DNA from: an uncultured Planctomycetia bacterium
GTDB lineage: Bacteria > Planctomycetota > Phycisphaerae > FEN-1346 > JAACEH01
NCBI GenBank assembly: GCA_903929765.1
Contig: CAIYVX010000045.1
Span: forward strand, 1 to 64,000
Direction of reading: 5' to 3'
Length of the DNA: 64,000 bases
The translations under genes were made by a program, and so were the position numbers. Shown in pieces: positions 1 to 7,744 of the stretch. The stretch's first letter is position 1, and every line of letters starts with the position of its first letter. Under the pieces are notes generated by a model. The model ran no database searches. It saw only the letters and a program-made list of their open reading frames with translations, and was not told the DNA's origin.

Positions 1-204
1 CCCTACATAAAAACAACGGCGTCCCCCAGCAGTGCTAGGGGCTGCATCAGAAAAAGCAACAACAGAAACAACACGGGCGACCCATGGGTCGCCCCTACGA
101 ACAACAACAGAAAAACAACAGGGCACCCACGAGGGGTGCCCCTACGAACGGCAAAAGAAACAGCCGGACAGGGCAGAGCCCTGTCCCTACGAAAACAACA
201 ACGA
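1..204. repeat. mosaic of palindromic intergenic repeat modules
   Basis: No gene is visible downstream of rpoN. The stretch is a string of short hairpin modules, among them a CCCCAGCAGTGCTAGGGG-type unit near 26-43, a GGGCGACCCATGGGTCGCCC unit near 76-95, a GGGCACCC/GGGGTGCCC unit near 121-140, and ACAGGGCAGAGCCCTGTCCC at 168-187. Each ends in CTAC(G/A) and is joined to the next by an A-rich linker of the type AACAACAACAGAAA. The 168-187 unit recurs exactly at 1771-1790. Function unknown. Confidence 0.7.
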
Positions 205-1707
205 TTAGAATTGTTTGCGTCTCCGGCTGGAGGGGATGTCGAGGAGGCCGCGGTATTTGGCGACGGTGCGGCGGGCGAGGTCGATGCCCTCGGCCTTGAA
301 GCGTTCGACGAGTTCCTCGTCGGAGAGGGGGTTGGATTTGTCTTCGCCGGCGACCAGGTCCTTGAGACGGTTGCGGACCTTGTCCCAGGCGATGGTTTCG
401 CCGCCGGCGGTTTCGGTGCCGCCGGTAAAGAAGTTGCGCAGGGCGAAAATGCCGTGCGGCGTCTGGGCGTATTTTTCGTCCACGGCGCGGGAAATCGTCC
501 CGACGTGGAGCTTGACGTCGTCGGCCACTTGCTGCATCTTGAGCGGCTCCAGGTGGTCGGGGCCGAGGTCGAGGAACGGCCGTTGGAACTTGACGATGGA
601 CTGGACGACGCGCTGGAGCGTGGAGCGGCGCTGCTCGATGGCGTCGATCAGCCAGCGGGCGGAGCGGATGTTGCGGGCGAGGAATTCGCGGGTCTTGGGG
701 TCGAGGCCGCGTTCGTGGACCATCTTGCGGAACATCGCTCCGATGAAAAGGTTCGGCGTGCGTTCGTCGCGGATGGTGACGCGGTATTCGTCGTGGCTCT
801 CGTCGTAGGAAATTTCAACGTCGGGCACAATGTAGTGCGAGACCTGGGTGGTGATCGATCCGCCGGGCTTGGGATTCAGGCGGCGCAGACGCTCGACGGC
901 GGCCTTGACCTGGTCGATGGTGACGCCGAGGGCGCGGGCGACCTGGGGATAGCGGTTATTCTCGATGTCGGCCAGGTGGTCGCGGACGAGGCGGCGGGCC
1001 AGGTCGGTGTCGGAGTCGCCGGGGGCGGCGCCGGCCAACTGGATGAGCAGGCATTCGCGGAGGTCGCGGGCGCCGACGCCGGCGGGTTCGAGCCGCTGGA
1101 CCAGGGCCAGGGCGGCCTCGGCCTGGGCCAGGGTGGCGGGGCGGCGCACGTCCTGTAGCACGTCCTCCAGCGGCACGCGGAGGTAACCGTTGTCGTCGAG
1201 GTTGCGGATGATGGTTTCGGCGAGGTCGCGGACTGACGGGTCGGCGGTGAGGTAGGCGACCTGTTCGATGAGGGATTCCTGGAGGTTCTCGCCAACGGCG
1301 GCGGTGTTCTGCATGGCGTCGAGCTTGGCGTCGCGTTCGCCGTCGGCCCGGGGCGTGCGGGGAGAGAATTCTTCCTCGCGGAAAAATTCCTGCCATTCGC
1401 CGGACATCTTGTCGAGGCGGTCGAACTCCTCGGCCCCGGCGTTGGCGTCGACCTCCAGCGGCCGCTCCTCCTCGGGCTTGGCGTCGGGGGCGGCTGCGGC
1501 AGCCTCGGCAGTTTCGGGAGGCGGCGGTTCGAGGGAGGTTTCGCTCGGCTCCTCCATCTCGAGGACCGGATTGGCGACGAGTTCCTGCTGAATGCGTTCT
1601 TCCAGCGCGAGGAGCGGGAGCTGGAGAATCTCCATGGACTGGATCATGCGCGGAGCGAGCTTCATCCGCTGTTCGAGGCGAGCTTGCATGGAGGTGTCGA
1701 AACGCAT
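205..1707 (-). CDS. rpoN: RNA polymerase sigma-54 factor RpoN
   Basis: Alternative sigma factor that directs RNA polymerase to -24/-12 promoters and needs an AAA+ enhancer-binding activator. The 500-residue protein has the full family order: a Gln/Leu-rich region I (about residues 1-50, with LAPRMIQSMEILQLPLLALE), an acidic linker (about 50-125), the core-binding domain, a helix-turn-helix, and the diagnostic RpoN box ARRTVAKYR at about 478-486. The length is normal. It follows recR on the same strand but is separated from it by a repeat-filled gap of about 100 bp, so co-transcription is uncertain. Identification is secure. Confidence 0.97.
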   Translation of the reverse strand: MRFDTSMQARLEQRMKLAPRMIQSMEILQLPLLALEERIQQELVANPVLEMEEPSETSLEPPPPETAEAAAAAPDAKPEEERPLEVDANAGAEEFDRLDKMSGEWQEFFREEEFSPRTPRADGERDAKLDAMQNTAAVGENLQESLIEQVAYLTADPSVRDLAETIIRNLDDNGYLRVPLEDVLQDVRRPATLAQAEAALALVQRLEPAGVGARDLRECLLIQLAGAAPGDSDTDLARRLVRDHLADIENNRYPQVARALGVTIDQVKAAVERLRRLNPKPGGSITTQVSHYIVPDVEISYDESHDEYRVTIRDERTPNLFIGAMFRKMVHERGLDPKTREFLARNIRSARWLIDAIEQRRSTLQRVVQSIVKFQRPFLDLGPDHLEPLKMQQVADDVKLHVGTISRAVDEKYAQTPHGIFALRNFFTGGTETAGGETIAWDKVRNRLKDLVAGEDKSNPLSDEELVERFKAEGIDLARRTVAKYRGLLDIPSSRRRKQF

Positions 1708-1713
1708 AGAGGC

Positions 1714-1797
1714 AGACCTCAGGCTTAAGGCTTAAGACTTAAGGAACGGCAAAAAAAAAACAACGGCCGGACAGGGCAGAGCCCTGTCCCTACGACA
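1714..1797. repeat. intergenic repeat modules between recR and rpoN
   Basis: Two modules lie upstream of the rpoN start. The first is an imperfect tandem of AGGCTTAAG/ACTTAAGG heptamer-like units at about 1720-1743, ending in GAACGGCAA. The second is the hairpin ACAGGGCAGAGCCCTGTCCC at 1771-1790, identical to the copy at 168-187. Confidence 0.7.
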
Positions 1798-1806
1798 GCA
1801 ACGGCA

Positions 1807-2409
1807 TCATTTCAGTTCCTGGCGGCCCTGGAGGGCGTCGGTCAGGACGCCGCGATTGACGAATTCCAGTGTGCCGCCCATGGGCAGGCCGCGAGCCAGG
1901 CGGGTCAGGCGGACGCCCAGGGGGCGAAGCCGCTCGACCACTTCCAGGGCCGTGGCGTCGCTTTCGAGCGTCGGGTTGGTGGCCAGGATGACTTCCTTGA
2001 TGCCCTGCTCTTTGGTGCGGCGAGTGAGAGCTTCGAGGGTCAACTGCTCCGGCCCGATGCCGTCGAGCGGGGCGAGGTGGCCTTTGAGAACATGATAGAG
2101 GCCGCGAAACAGGCCGGTTTCCTCGATGCGGGCCACGTCGCGCGAAGTTTCGACCACGCAGAGCACGGTGCGGTCGCGGGCCGGGTCGGAGCACAAGGCG
2201 CAGGGGTCGGCGTCGCCACGATTGAAACAGATTGAGCATTCGGTCAGACGGCTGCGCATTTCGGTGATGGCGGCGGAGAGTTCGGCGGCCTCGGCCTCGG
2301 GAGCGTTCATCAGATAGAAGGCGAGCCGCTCGGCCGTGCGGGCGCCAATGCCCGGCAGGCCCTGGAGTGCTTTGATGAGACGAGACATGGTCGGCGTGGC
2401 GTCGGACAC
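1807..2409 (-). CDS. recR: recombination mediator protein RecR
   Basis: Part of the RecFOR/RecOR pathway that loads RecA at single-stranded gaps. The 200-residue protein has the family layout: helix-hairpin-helix near residues 14-30 (LPGIGARTAERLAF), a four-Cys zinc finger at Cys58, 61, 70 and 73, and a Toprim domain from about 82 to 175. The start is GTG at 2409, supported by GGAG five bases upstream; the internal ATG at 2388 has no Shine-Dalgarno. It lies downstream of dnaX as in many bacteria, but the ybaB/ebfC gene that usually separates them is missing and a repeat block takes its place. Confidence 0.96.
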   Translation of the reverse strand: MSDATPTMSRLIKALQGLPGIGARTAERLAFYLMNAPEAEAAELSAAITEMRSRLTECSICFNRGDADPCALCSDPARDRTVLCVVETSRDVARIEETGLFRGLYHVLKGHLAPLDGIGPEQLTLEALTRRTKEQGIKEVILATNPTLESDATALEVVERLRPLGVRLTRLARGLPMGGTLEFVNRGVLTDALQGRQELK

Positions 2410-2411
2410 AA

Positions 2412-2640
2412 TAACTCCAGACTTAAGGCTAAAGGCTTAAGACTTAAGGAACGGCAACAAAAGAAACAGACACCCTCACCCTACCCTCTCCCCTCAAGGG
2501 AGAGGGGTGAAAAAGTAACAGAAAAAAACAACGGCAACGCCAAGCGGAAAACGGCATTTTTTGCCGCGTGGCTGCAAGCAGCCACCCTACATAACTGTAA
2601 GACATGGCGGCAAACAACGCCGCCATGCCACCCTTTTCCT
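2412..2640. repeat. repeat block between dnaX and recR
   Basis: Four modules in a row: AGGCTTAAG-type tandem (about 2414-2449); the CTCTCCC/GGGAGAG palindrome, type I (2471-2511); the linker CAAGCGGAAAACGGC (2541-2555); and the hairpin GTGGCTGCAAGCAGCCAC (2568-2585). The last two recur together at 10250-10295. A further short inverted unit, CATGGCGG...CCGCCATG, lies near 2604-2628. No gene is seen. Confidence 0.7.
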
Positions 2641-4128
2641 TTACGACGGTTGCCGGCGGCGCATGTCCACGATGCGACCATCGAACAACTTGAGAATCTT
2701 TTGCACCTTCGGATCGCGCCGCAATTCGTCCTGCTCGGCACTGGTCATCGGCTTTTCAAGCGGCGCGGGAACAGAGGCATTCGTCAGCGTGGGAGCGGTC
2801 TTTGGCCTCAACCCCTCACCGGCCCCTAAAGGGGCCACCTCTCCCAAGGGAGAGGGGTAAACAGCAACATCTTCCGGCCCCGGATCGACAATTTCAGTTT
2901 CGCCGGCCGTCTCGACGGCGTGGGGCGGCGCGGCGGAGGAGACTAAGGCGTCAGGCTTTTTTTTTTCGTCGGCGGCAGCCGAGGGCGAACCGGCGGCCAC
3001 GGGGCCGAGACGTTTCAGGGCTTCGCCGATGGCGACGAAGTCGGGCAGCGAAGCGAGTTGGATCAAAGCCAGTTCGGCCAGGGGCCGGGCTCCGGGCAGG
3101 CCGCGCAGACGGTAGCGGGCCTCGCCCACGAGTTCCAGGGCCAGCGTCAATTGGTCGCCGGCAAAGGCGGCGGACTGTTTCTGAAAGCGGGCGCGTTCCT
3201 CGGCGGTGGCGTCGAGGCCGGGGGCTTCGAGGCCGGCCAGCTTCACCAGGAGCAGGGAACGGAAATGGTCGAGCAGATGATCGAGGAACTCGCCGACTTC
3301 GACGCCGTCGTTGAGGGCGGCATCGAACATGGCGAGTGCTTTGGCGGCATCGCGGGCCTGGAGGGCGTCGAGGACTAAAAAGTAGCGCTCAGCGCCGGCG
3401 AGGCCGAGGGCTTCCAGAACGGAAGCGAGGCGGACCTCGCCGCCGGTGACGGTGATGGCCTGGTCGAGGATGGTCAGGGCGTCGCGGACGGAACCGCGAC
3501 CTTCGCGGGCGATGACGTGGAGGGCGTCGGAGTCGGCCTTGATTTTTTCCATCTTGCAGACGTGGGCGAGGTGGTCGGCGATGATCAGGGTGGGGACGGA
3601 GCGGAAATCGAAGCGCTGGCAGCGGCTGTGGATGGTGGCGGGAACTTTCTGGGGGTCGGTGGTGGCGAAGATGAACTTGACGTGGGCTGGCGGTTCCTCC
3701 AGCGTTTTCAGGAGGGCGTTGAAGGCGGAGTTGGAGAGCATGTGGACTTCGTCAATGATGTAGATTTTGAAACGGCTGCGTGACGGGGCGTAGATGGCGT
3801 TGGCCCGGAGGCTGCGGACGTCGTCAACGCCGGTGTTGGAAGCGCCGTCGATTTCGATGACGTCGAGGTCGTCGCCGTCCTGGGTGCGGCGGCAGGAATC
3901 GCACTTGCCGCAGGGGTCGGGGGTGGGGCCTTTTTCGCAGTTGAGGGCTTTGGCCAGGAGTCGGGCAAGGGTGGTCTTGCCGACGCCGCGCGTTCCGGTG
4001 AAGAGGTAGGCGTGGGCGACGCGGTCGGCGGAGATGGCGTTGCGCAAGGTGCGGACAACGGCGTCCTGGCCGATGACTTCGTCGAAATTCTGCGGCCGAT
4101 AGCGGCGCGCGAGGACAGTGTACGCCAT
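2641..4128 (-). CDS. dnaX: DNA polymerase III subunit gamma/tau
   Basis: Clamp-loader ATPase of the replicative polymerase. The 495-residue protein has the Walker A motif GTRGVGKTT (about residues 45-53), a four-Cys zinc module (CEKGPTPDPCGKCDSC), the DEVH-type Walker B with IIDEVHMLS, and the SRC arginine-finger motif HSRCQRFDFR, so the ATPase core is intact. After about residue 370 the sequence turns low-complexity. Codons 388-391 contain a run of ten A (see the separate entry), and residues about 423-439 are encoded by a palindromic repeat inserted in frame. The C-terminal motif around KILKLFDGRIVDMR looks conserved, so the long (tau-like) form is probably made. First gene of the dnaX-recR-rpoN run. 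Confidence 0.96.
   Translation of the reverse strand: MAYTVLARRYRPQNFDEVIGQDAVVRTLRNAISADRVAHAYLFTGTRGVGKTTLARLLAKALNCEKGPTPDPCGKCDSCRRTQDGDDLDVIEIDGASNTGVDDVRSLRANAIYAPSRSRFKIYIIDEVHMLSNSAFNALLKTLEEPPAHVKFIFATTDPQKVPATIHSRCQRFDFRSVPTLIIADHLAHVCKMEKIKADSDALHVIAREGRGSVRDALTILDQAITVTGGEVRLASVLEALGLAGAERYFLVLDALQARDAAKALAMFDAALNDGVEVGEFLDHLLDHFRSLLLVKLAGLEAPGLDATAEERARFQKQSAAFAGDQLTLALELVGEARYRLRGLPGARPLAELALIQLASLPDFVAIGEALKRLGPVAAGSPSAAADEKKKPDALVSSAAPPHAVETAGETEIVDPGPEDVAVYPSPLGEVAPLGAGEGLRPKTAPTLTNASVPAPLEKPMTSAEQDELRRDPKVQKILKLFDGRIVDMRRRQPS
2811..2862. repeat. type II CTCTCCC palindrome inserted in dnaX
   Basis: Two adjacent hairpins, GGCCCCTAAAGGGGCC and CCTCTCCCAAGGGAGAGG, preceded by CCCCTCACC. 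The same bipartite layout is seen outside genes at 4303-4355 and 8864-8911. Here it lies inside the dnaX frame, where it encodes YPSPLGEVAPLGAGEGL. Confidence 0.75.
2957..2966 (-). other. A10 slippage site in dnaX
   Basis: On the coding strand the codons read GAC GAA AAA AAA AAG CCT GAC, an uninterrupted run of ten A. One extra A gives AAA GCC TGA, which stops two codons on (about 392 residues). One fewer A gives AGC CTG ACG CCT TAG, which also stops. Known dnaX genes (Thermus by transcriptional slippage, E. coli by ribosomal frameshifting) use A-rich tracts at this point to make the short gamma form. Slippage itself is inferred. Confidence 0.6.
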
Positions 4129-4214
4129 AAATCAGACCATCCGTGGACTAAATCTTGTCACCGGTTAGGTTTGGAAAGTGCGCCCCCGGCGACAGTGTGC
4201 AATTATTGTACCAA

Positions 4215-4355
4215 CAAGAGGCTAAAGACTAAAGGCTTAAGGCTGAAGGAACGGCAAAAAAAACAAAAACAGCATTCCCCAGCATTGAACAGGTTGCAGC
4301 GCGAACCCCTCACCCGGCCGCTAAAGCGGCCACCCTCTCCCAAGGGAGAGGGGTT
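4215..4355. repeat. repeat block upstream of dnaX
   Basis: An imperfect tandem of GGCTAAAGACTAAAGGCTTAAGG-like units (about 4219-4249, ending GAACGGCAA), a CCCCAGCATT unit near 4277, and a type II palindrome (4303-4355: GGCCGCTAAAGCGGCC followed by CCTCTCCCAAGGGAGAGG). The rest of the 4129-4456 gap shows nothing else. Confidence 0.65.
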
Positions 4356-4456
4356 ATACGATAGAACCCCTTGAAAGTCTTGGGAAAGATGGCATGATTA
4401 GACGGTCAGCCGGCAGGAAACAGGTCGCCGGCGCAACAACGGAGGCAAGAATCGTC

Positions 4457-5410
4457 ATGGAAGCCGAATGCCCAAATTGCAAGCAGCGCATGAGGATGCC
4501 GAACACGGCGGCCGGGCAGCGGGTCTCGTGCACGCTGTGCGGCACGGAGTTTGCGACGACGGGGCCAAAGGCGTCGCCGACCGCCGGGGCGGCGAGCCGG
4601 GCTGCGGAACTGCCGATGGCGGTCGATCTGCCGGCGGGGAAAAGCGTGGAAGGCTGGTTTGTGGAGACGGCGGATGGGGCGATGGGGCCGCTGTCGAACG
4701 AGGATCTGATCGCGCAGGCGCGGCAAGGGCAGATCGGACCGGAGACGGTGCTGCGCCACTCGCGTTCGCCGAAGGCGCTGCGGGCGTCGGAAGTGCCGGG
4801 GCTGATACCGGGGCGGGCGGCAGCGGCAGCGCCGGTGGCGTCTCGACCAGCGCCGGTCCAGCCAGCGGCCCCGATTCAGATCGAAGACCCGCTGGACCTG
4901 GGCGGACCGCCGATGGCCCGGGCCGGCGAGGCGCGCCAGGCGAAGCCTTCGGCGCCGATTATCCACCGTCCGCCGCGCAGCCCGGTCGTGCCGATTCTTC
5001 TGGCGGCGGTCGGATTGGTGGTCGTGGTGCTGGTGATCGTGTTCTCCATGAGTTCGAGCGGGAATCTGGATCTGACCCAAAGCCCTGAGGACACGCTGAA
5101 GCGGATGGAAGAGGCGGCGGTGTCGATGAAAAACGACGACGACAAATTCGTCGAGAAGGCGGTTCAGATGCACAAGGAAGGGAAAAGTTGGGGGGAAATC
5201 GACAAGTATATGATTAAATTTGAAGGCGAAGCGGTATATGTCGATCACCCGTCGCCGGCGGTGCAGGAGTTGTATATTGAATGGCGCAATGCGATGAAGA
5301 AGGCGGGGGCGGTAAAACGGCAGGCTTCAGACCTCAGGCTTCAGACTTCAGGAACGGCAACAGAAAAAAAAGAAGAAAAAGAAAAAAGGTCGTGCACCTT
5401 TCGTCGATGA
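4457..5410 (+). CDS. zinc-ribbon and GYF-type domain membrane protein
   Basis: Function unknown. The N-terminus has a zinc-ribbon pattern (CPNC at residues 5-8, CTLC near 25-28). Next comes a GYF_2-like segment beginning GWFVETADGAMGPLS, as in many planctomycete membrane proteins, then a Pro/Ala-rich linker and one membrane helix (VPILLAAVGLVVVVLVIVF), which leaves a short C-terminal domain on the far side. The ATG at 4457 has GGAGG 11 bases upstream; an in-frame ATG at 4394 adds 21 residues with no support. The last 25-30 residues (from about RQASDLRLQ) are translated from the repeat at 5322-5387, and the stop lies inside the oppositely oriented SRP RNA gene. The original C-terminus was therefore probably replaced. 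Confidence 0.8.
   Translation: MEAECPNCKQRMRMPNTAAGQRVSCTLCGTEFATTGPKASPTAGAASRAAELPMAVDLPAGKSVEGWFVETADGAMGPLSNEDLIAQARQGQIGPETVLRHSRSPKALRASEVPGLIPGRAAAAAPVASRPAPVQPAAPIQIEDPLDLGGPPMARAGEARQAKPSAPIIHRPPRSPVVPILLAAVGLVVVVLVIVFSMSSSGNLDLTQSPEDTLKRMEEAAVSMKNDDDKFVEKAVQMHKEGKSWGEIDKYMIKFEGEAVYVDHPSPAVQELYIEWRNAMKKAGAVKRQASDLRLQTSGTATEKKEEKEKRSCTFRR
5322..5387. repeat. CTTCAGACCTCAGG tandem repeat at gene 3' end
   Basis: Imperfect tandem CAGGCTTCAGACCTCAGG..TTCAGACTTCAGGAACGGCAAC, followed by an A/G-rich tract. It is the same family as 1720-1743, 2414-2449 and 4219-4249. It is translated as the tail of the upstream gene, and on the minus strand it gives the T-rich tract immediately after the SRP RNA 3' end. 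Confidence 0.65.
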
Positions 5411-5658
5411 GGCGAACGGGAGAGCGACGTGGCTCCGTAGCTCGGACCGGAATTTCCCACGGCGCATGGACGGACAAGCTTATGGCTGCTGCGTTTCCGC
5501 CCTGACCAGGTTCACCAGCCACCCATCGCATGGGGGCCGGCCGTCAACACCCGGTGACCACGAACGCACGACCCGCCGACGGACCTCGGAAAGGAATTCA
5601 GCCCTGCTGAAGCGGGTTGCAGGTACAGGGCACCGCTAGCGCCCCGCCTAGCACGACC
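5388..5658 (-). ncRNA. ffs: signal recognition particle RNA, long form with Alu domain
   Basis: RNA scaffold of the signal recognition particle. On the minus strand the S domain carries GTGAACCTGGTCAGG, then GCG-GAAA-CGC, then AGCAGCC: the SRP54-binding hairpin with a GNRA tetraloop, followed by the symmetric-loop AGCAG motif. The 5' part (GGCGGGGCGCTAGCGGTGCC, then CTGTACCTGCAACCCGC) matches the Alu domain of the Bacillus-type long SRP RNA. The first eight bases (GGTCGTGC, 5658-5651) pair perfectly with the last eight (GCACGACC, 5395-5388), which fixes both ends at about 271 nt. A T-rich tract follows the 3' end. It lies convergent to, and overlaps by 23 bases, the end of the GYF-domain gene. 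Confidence 0.93.
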
Positions 5659-5787
5659 TTTTTTTCTCGGATGAAAAAGAACGGGACAACCGCAGCAAGA
5701 TCATTTTAACAAAGCTGCGAGCAGATGTCCAAAGAATCAGTTCAGAAGAATGGTCAAAGTCGAAACCTAAAGAAGGAGGATCAGCAG

Positions 5788-6420
5788 ATGGGCAAAATCA
5801 AGGCGAACCGTATTCTGTGCCTGGGCAACAGTATTACGCGGCACCCACCGAAAGCAGACTTCGGTTGGATGGGGAATTGGGGCATGGCGGCCAGCGCCGC
5901 GGACAAAGACTACGCCCACCTGCTGGTGGAACGATTCACGGCGGCGGCCGGAGTGGCGCCAGAGGTGATGATCGAGACCATCGTCGACTTTGAGCGGGGG
6001 TTCGCCACGTTTGACCTGGACGCGGGTCTAAAGAAGGTCGTGGCCTTCAAGCCGGACGTGGTGGTTCTGGCCATCGGGGAGAACGTGGTGCCCCCGCTGA
6101 CTACCGATGCGGCCAAGACCGCTTTCAAGACGGCCATGGACCGCCTGCTAGCGAAGTTGAAACAGAGCGGCAACGTAAATATCTTCGTGCGCAGCAGCTT
6201 CTGGCCCAATGCGACGACCGACGGAATCATGCGCGAAGCCTGCCGGGAGGCCGGGGGCACGTTCGTCGATATCGAGCGACTGAGCCAGGACGAGAGCAAT
6301 TACGCTCGGTCAGAGCGGAACATCGACCACAAGGGCGTGGCGGAGCACCCGGGCGACAAGGGCATGCAGGCGATTGCGGAGGCGATCTGGGCGGCGATTG
6401 CAGCCAAGATGGGGTTGTAA
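5788..6420 (+). CDS. SGNH/GDSL-family hydrolase
   Basis: Predicted esterase or acyl hydrolase of 210 residues. Block I is ILCLGNSITR with the nucleophile Ser near residue 15. VVVLAIGENV resembles the block III region, and HPGDKG near the C-terminus supplies the block V His. No signal peptide is seen, so it is probably cytoplasmic. ATG at 5788 is preceded by AAGGAGG with eight bases spacing; the in-frame ATG at 5725 lacks a ribosome site. It stands alone between the SRP RNA and a convergent gene. Substrate unknown. Confidence 0.82.
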   Translation: MGKIKANRILCLGNSITRHPPKADFGWMGNWGMAASAADKDYAHLLVERFTAAAGVAPEVMIETIVDFERGFATFDLDAGLKKVVAFKPDVVVLAIGENVVPPLTTDAAKTAFKTAMDRLLAKLKQSGNVNIFVRSSFWPNATTDGIMREACREAGGTFVDIERLSQDESNYARSERNIDHKGVAEHPGDKGMQAIAEAIWAAIAAKMGL

Positions 6421-6453
6421 AAAGATGTGCCCCTCGATTTAACTGGCAACCGC

Positions 6454-6933
6454 TTAGGGGCGAGTTCCCAAGCCCCCCTGCTCCACCAACCGCCACCGGC
6501 CCAGAAACTCGGGCCAGCGCAGGTATAAAGCTGGAATGTCGGGCCTGAGATTCGATGGCTTCCTTCTGGTCATGCAGAGAATTGTTGGTTTCCCGCACGA
6601 AACGCAAATCAGAATCCCATTGTGCCAGGCCTCTGCGCTCGAGTGATAGTTTCCGTGGAACTTGTGGCAATGAGGGCAGCGCGGAAGACCAAGGGGGCGC
6701 AGGTGGAGAAGTCGGTAGATCGGCCAACTCAGGACGAACACGGCGAGAAACCCGGCGGCAAAAAACAAGCTGACCCCGACGGCTTCTGGCAATGCGGGTG
6801 TGTCGCGATTATTGATGAAGGTGCATGCTACGATGGGGCCAAGCCCGAAAAGAGTGATGCTCAAGAGCATGTGCCGGAGTGTTATGCTCCCTTGGCCACT
6901 GAATGATAATTCCTTCTTTGGCTTGTCCGGCAT
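6454..6933 (-). CDS. two-helix membrane protein with zinc-ribbon tail
   Basis: Unrecognised protein of 159 residues. Two membrane helices are visible (LLSITLFGLGPIVACTFI and VSLFFAAGFLAVFVLSWPIY), followed by a Cys-rich segment with CPHCHKF and CVSC about 25 residues apart, a likely zinc ribbon in the cytoplasm. ATG at 6933 follows GAGGTGG at suitable spacing; the longer frame upstream is repeat and the antisense of the cyclophilin gene. It is downstream of the cyclophilin gene on the same strand, with a GTGGTTGCAAGCAACCAC hairpin between them. Function unknown. Confidence 0.65.
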   Translation of the reverse strand: MPDKPKKELSFSGQGSITLRHMLLSITLFGLGPIVACTFINNRDTPALPEAVGVSLFFAAGFLAVFVLSWPIYRLLHLRPLGLPRCPHCHKFHGNYHSSAEAWHNGILICVSCGKPTILCMTRRKPSNLRPDIPALYLRWPEFLGRWRLVEQGGLGTRP

Positions 6934-6955
6934 GGCCACCTCGAATTTGAACTGC

Positions 6956-6973
6956 GTGGTTGCAAGCAACCAC
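6956..6973. repeat. GTGGTTGCAAGCAACCAC hairpin module
   Basis: Perfect inverted repeat followed by CCTACT. It is a compensated variant of GTGGCTGCAAGCAGCCAC at 2568-2585 and 10278-10295 (C:G to T:A on both arms), which suggests the hairpin is under pairing constraint. It lies between two minus-strand genes. Confidence 0.65.
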
Positions 6974-6980
6974 CCTACTT

Positions 6981-7739
6981 CTATTTCGTCGCTGGCGACG
7001 CTGAAACGGTCGAAGATGAACCTTCGGAAACCTTGATGATCTCGACGCTTTGGATGACTGGCGGATCGACGGGGCGTTCGGCGAGGGCGGGATAGGCGGG
7101 GGTGGCGAAGACGGCGTTGGGGCCGAGGACGGGGAGGTTGGAGATTTTGCGGACCACTTCGAGGCCGTCGATGACGCGGGCAAAGGCGTTGAAATGGTGG
7201 TCGAGTTGGGGCATGGGCCGCAGGCAGACGAACCACTGGGAGCCGCCGGAGTCGGGGTTGGCGTTGTGGGCAAGGCCGACGGTGCCGGCGGCGAACTCGC
7301 TGTGGTCGAACTCGTCGGGAGCGTTCAGGCCGGAGGAGGCGAAGCCGGTGCCCTCGGCGTCGCCGGCGCCGATGAGGGTGTCGGCGACGACGCGGTAGAC
7401 GATCTGGCCGTTGTAGAAACCGCCGGCGGCGAATTTGATGAAAGTTTCGACGGTTCGCGGGGCGGTCTTGGGCAGGAAGGCGAGGCGGAAAGTGCCGAGG
7501 CTGGTTTTGACGACGGCCTGGTAATTGGCGGCGGGGTCATATTTGAACGGCTCGGCCCTGCTGGGCGGCTTGGCGGTGGCGGGCGGAAGTTCGACGGGGG
7601 CCATGACCTCTTTGGGGACGGTCCAGTCGGCGGCGCGGCTGGCGCGGTTGTTGGGCGCGGGGGCGGGCTTTTCGGTGCAACCGGTCAGGGGCAGGAGGGC
7701 GAAAGCGGCGAGGGAGAGAATGCGGAATATCGTGGTCAT
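6981..7739 (-). CDS. cyclophilin-type peptidyl-prolyl isomerase lipoprotein
   Basis: Proline cis-trans isomerase exported and anchored as a lipoprotein. The first 21 residues form a signal peptide ending in the lipobox LTGC (Cys21). A Pro/Ala linker precedes a cyclophilin core of about 165 residues, with FAAGGFYNGQIVYRV, GGSQWFVCLRPMPQLDHHFNAFARV and the C-terminal VIQSVEII strand. The core is close to the bacterial PpiA/PpiB family; the usual QFFI is QWFV here. Length 252 residues. A general folding role in the periplasm is likely. Confidence 0.88.
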   Translation of the reverse strand: MTTIFRILSLAAFALLPLTGCTEKPAPAPNNRASRAADWTVPKEVMAPVELPPATAKPPSRAEPFKYDPAANYQAVVKTSLGTFRLAFLPKTAPRTVETFIKFAAGGFYNGQIVYRVVADTLIGAGDAEGTGFASSGLNAPDEFDHSEFAAGTVGLAHNANPDSGGSQWFVCLRPMPQLDHHFNAFARVIDGLEVVRKISNLPVLGPNAVFATPAYPALAERPVDPPVIQSVEIIKVSEGSSSTVSASPATK

Positions 7740-7744
7740 ATCCG

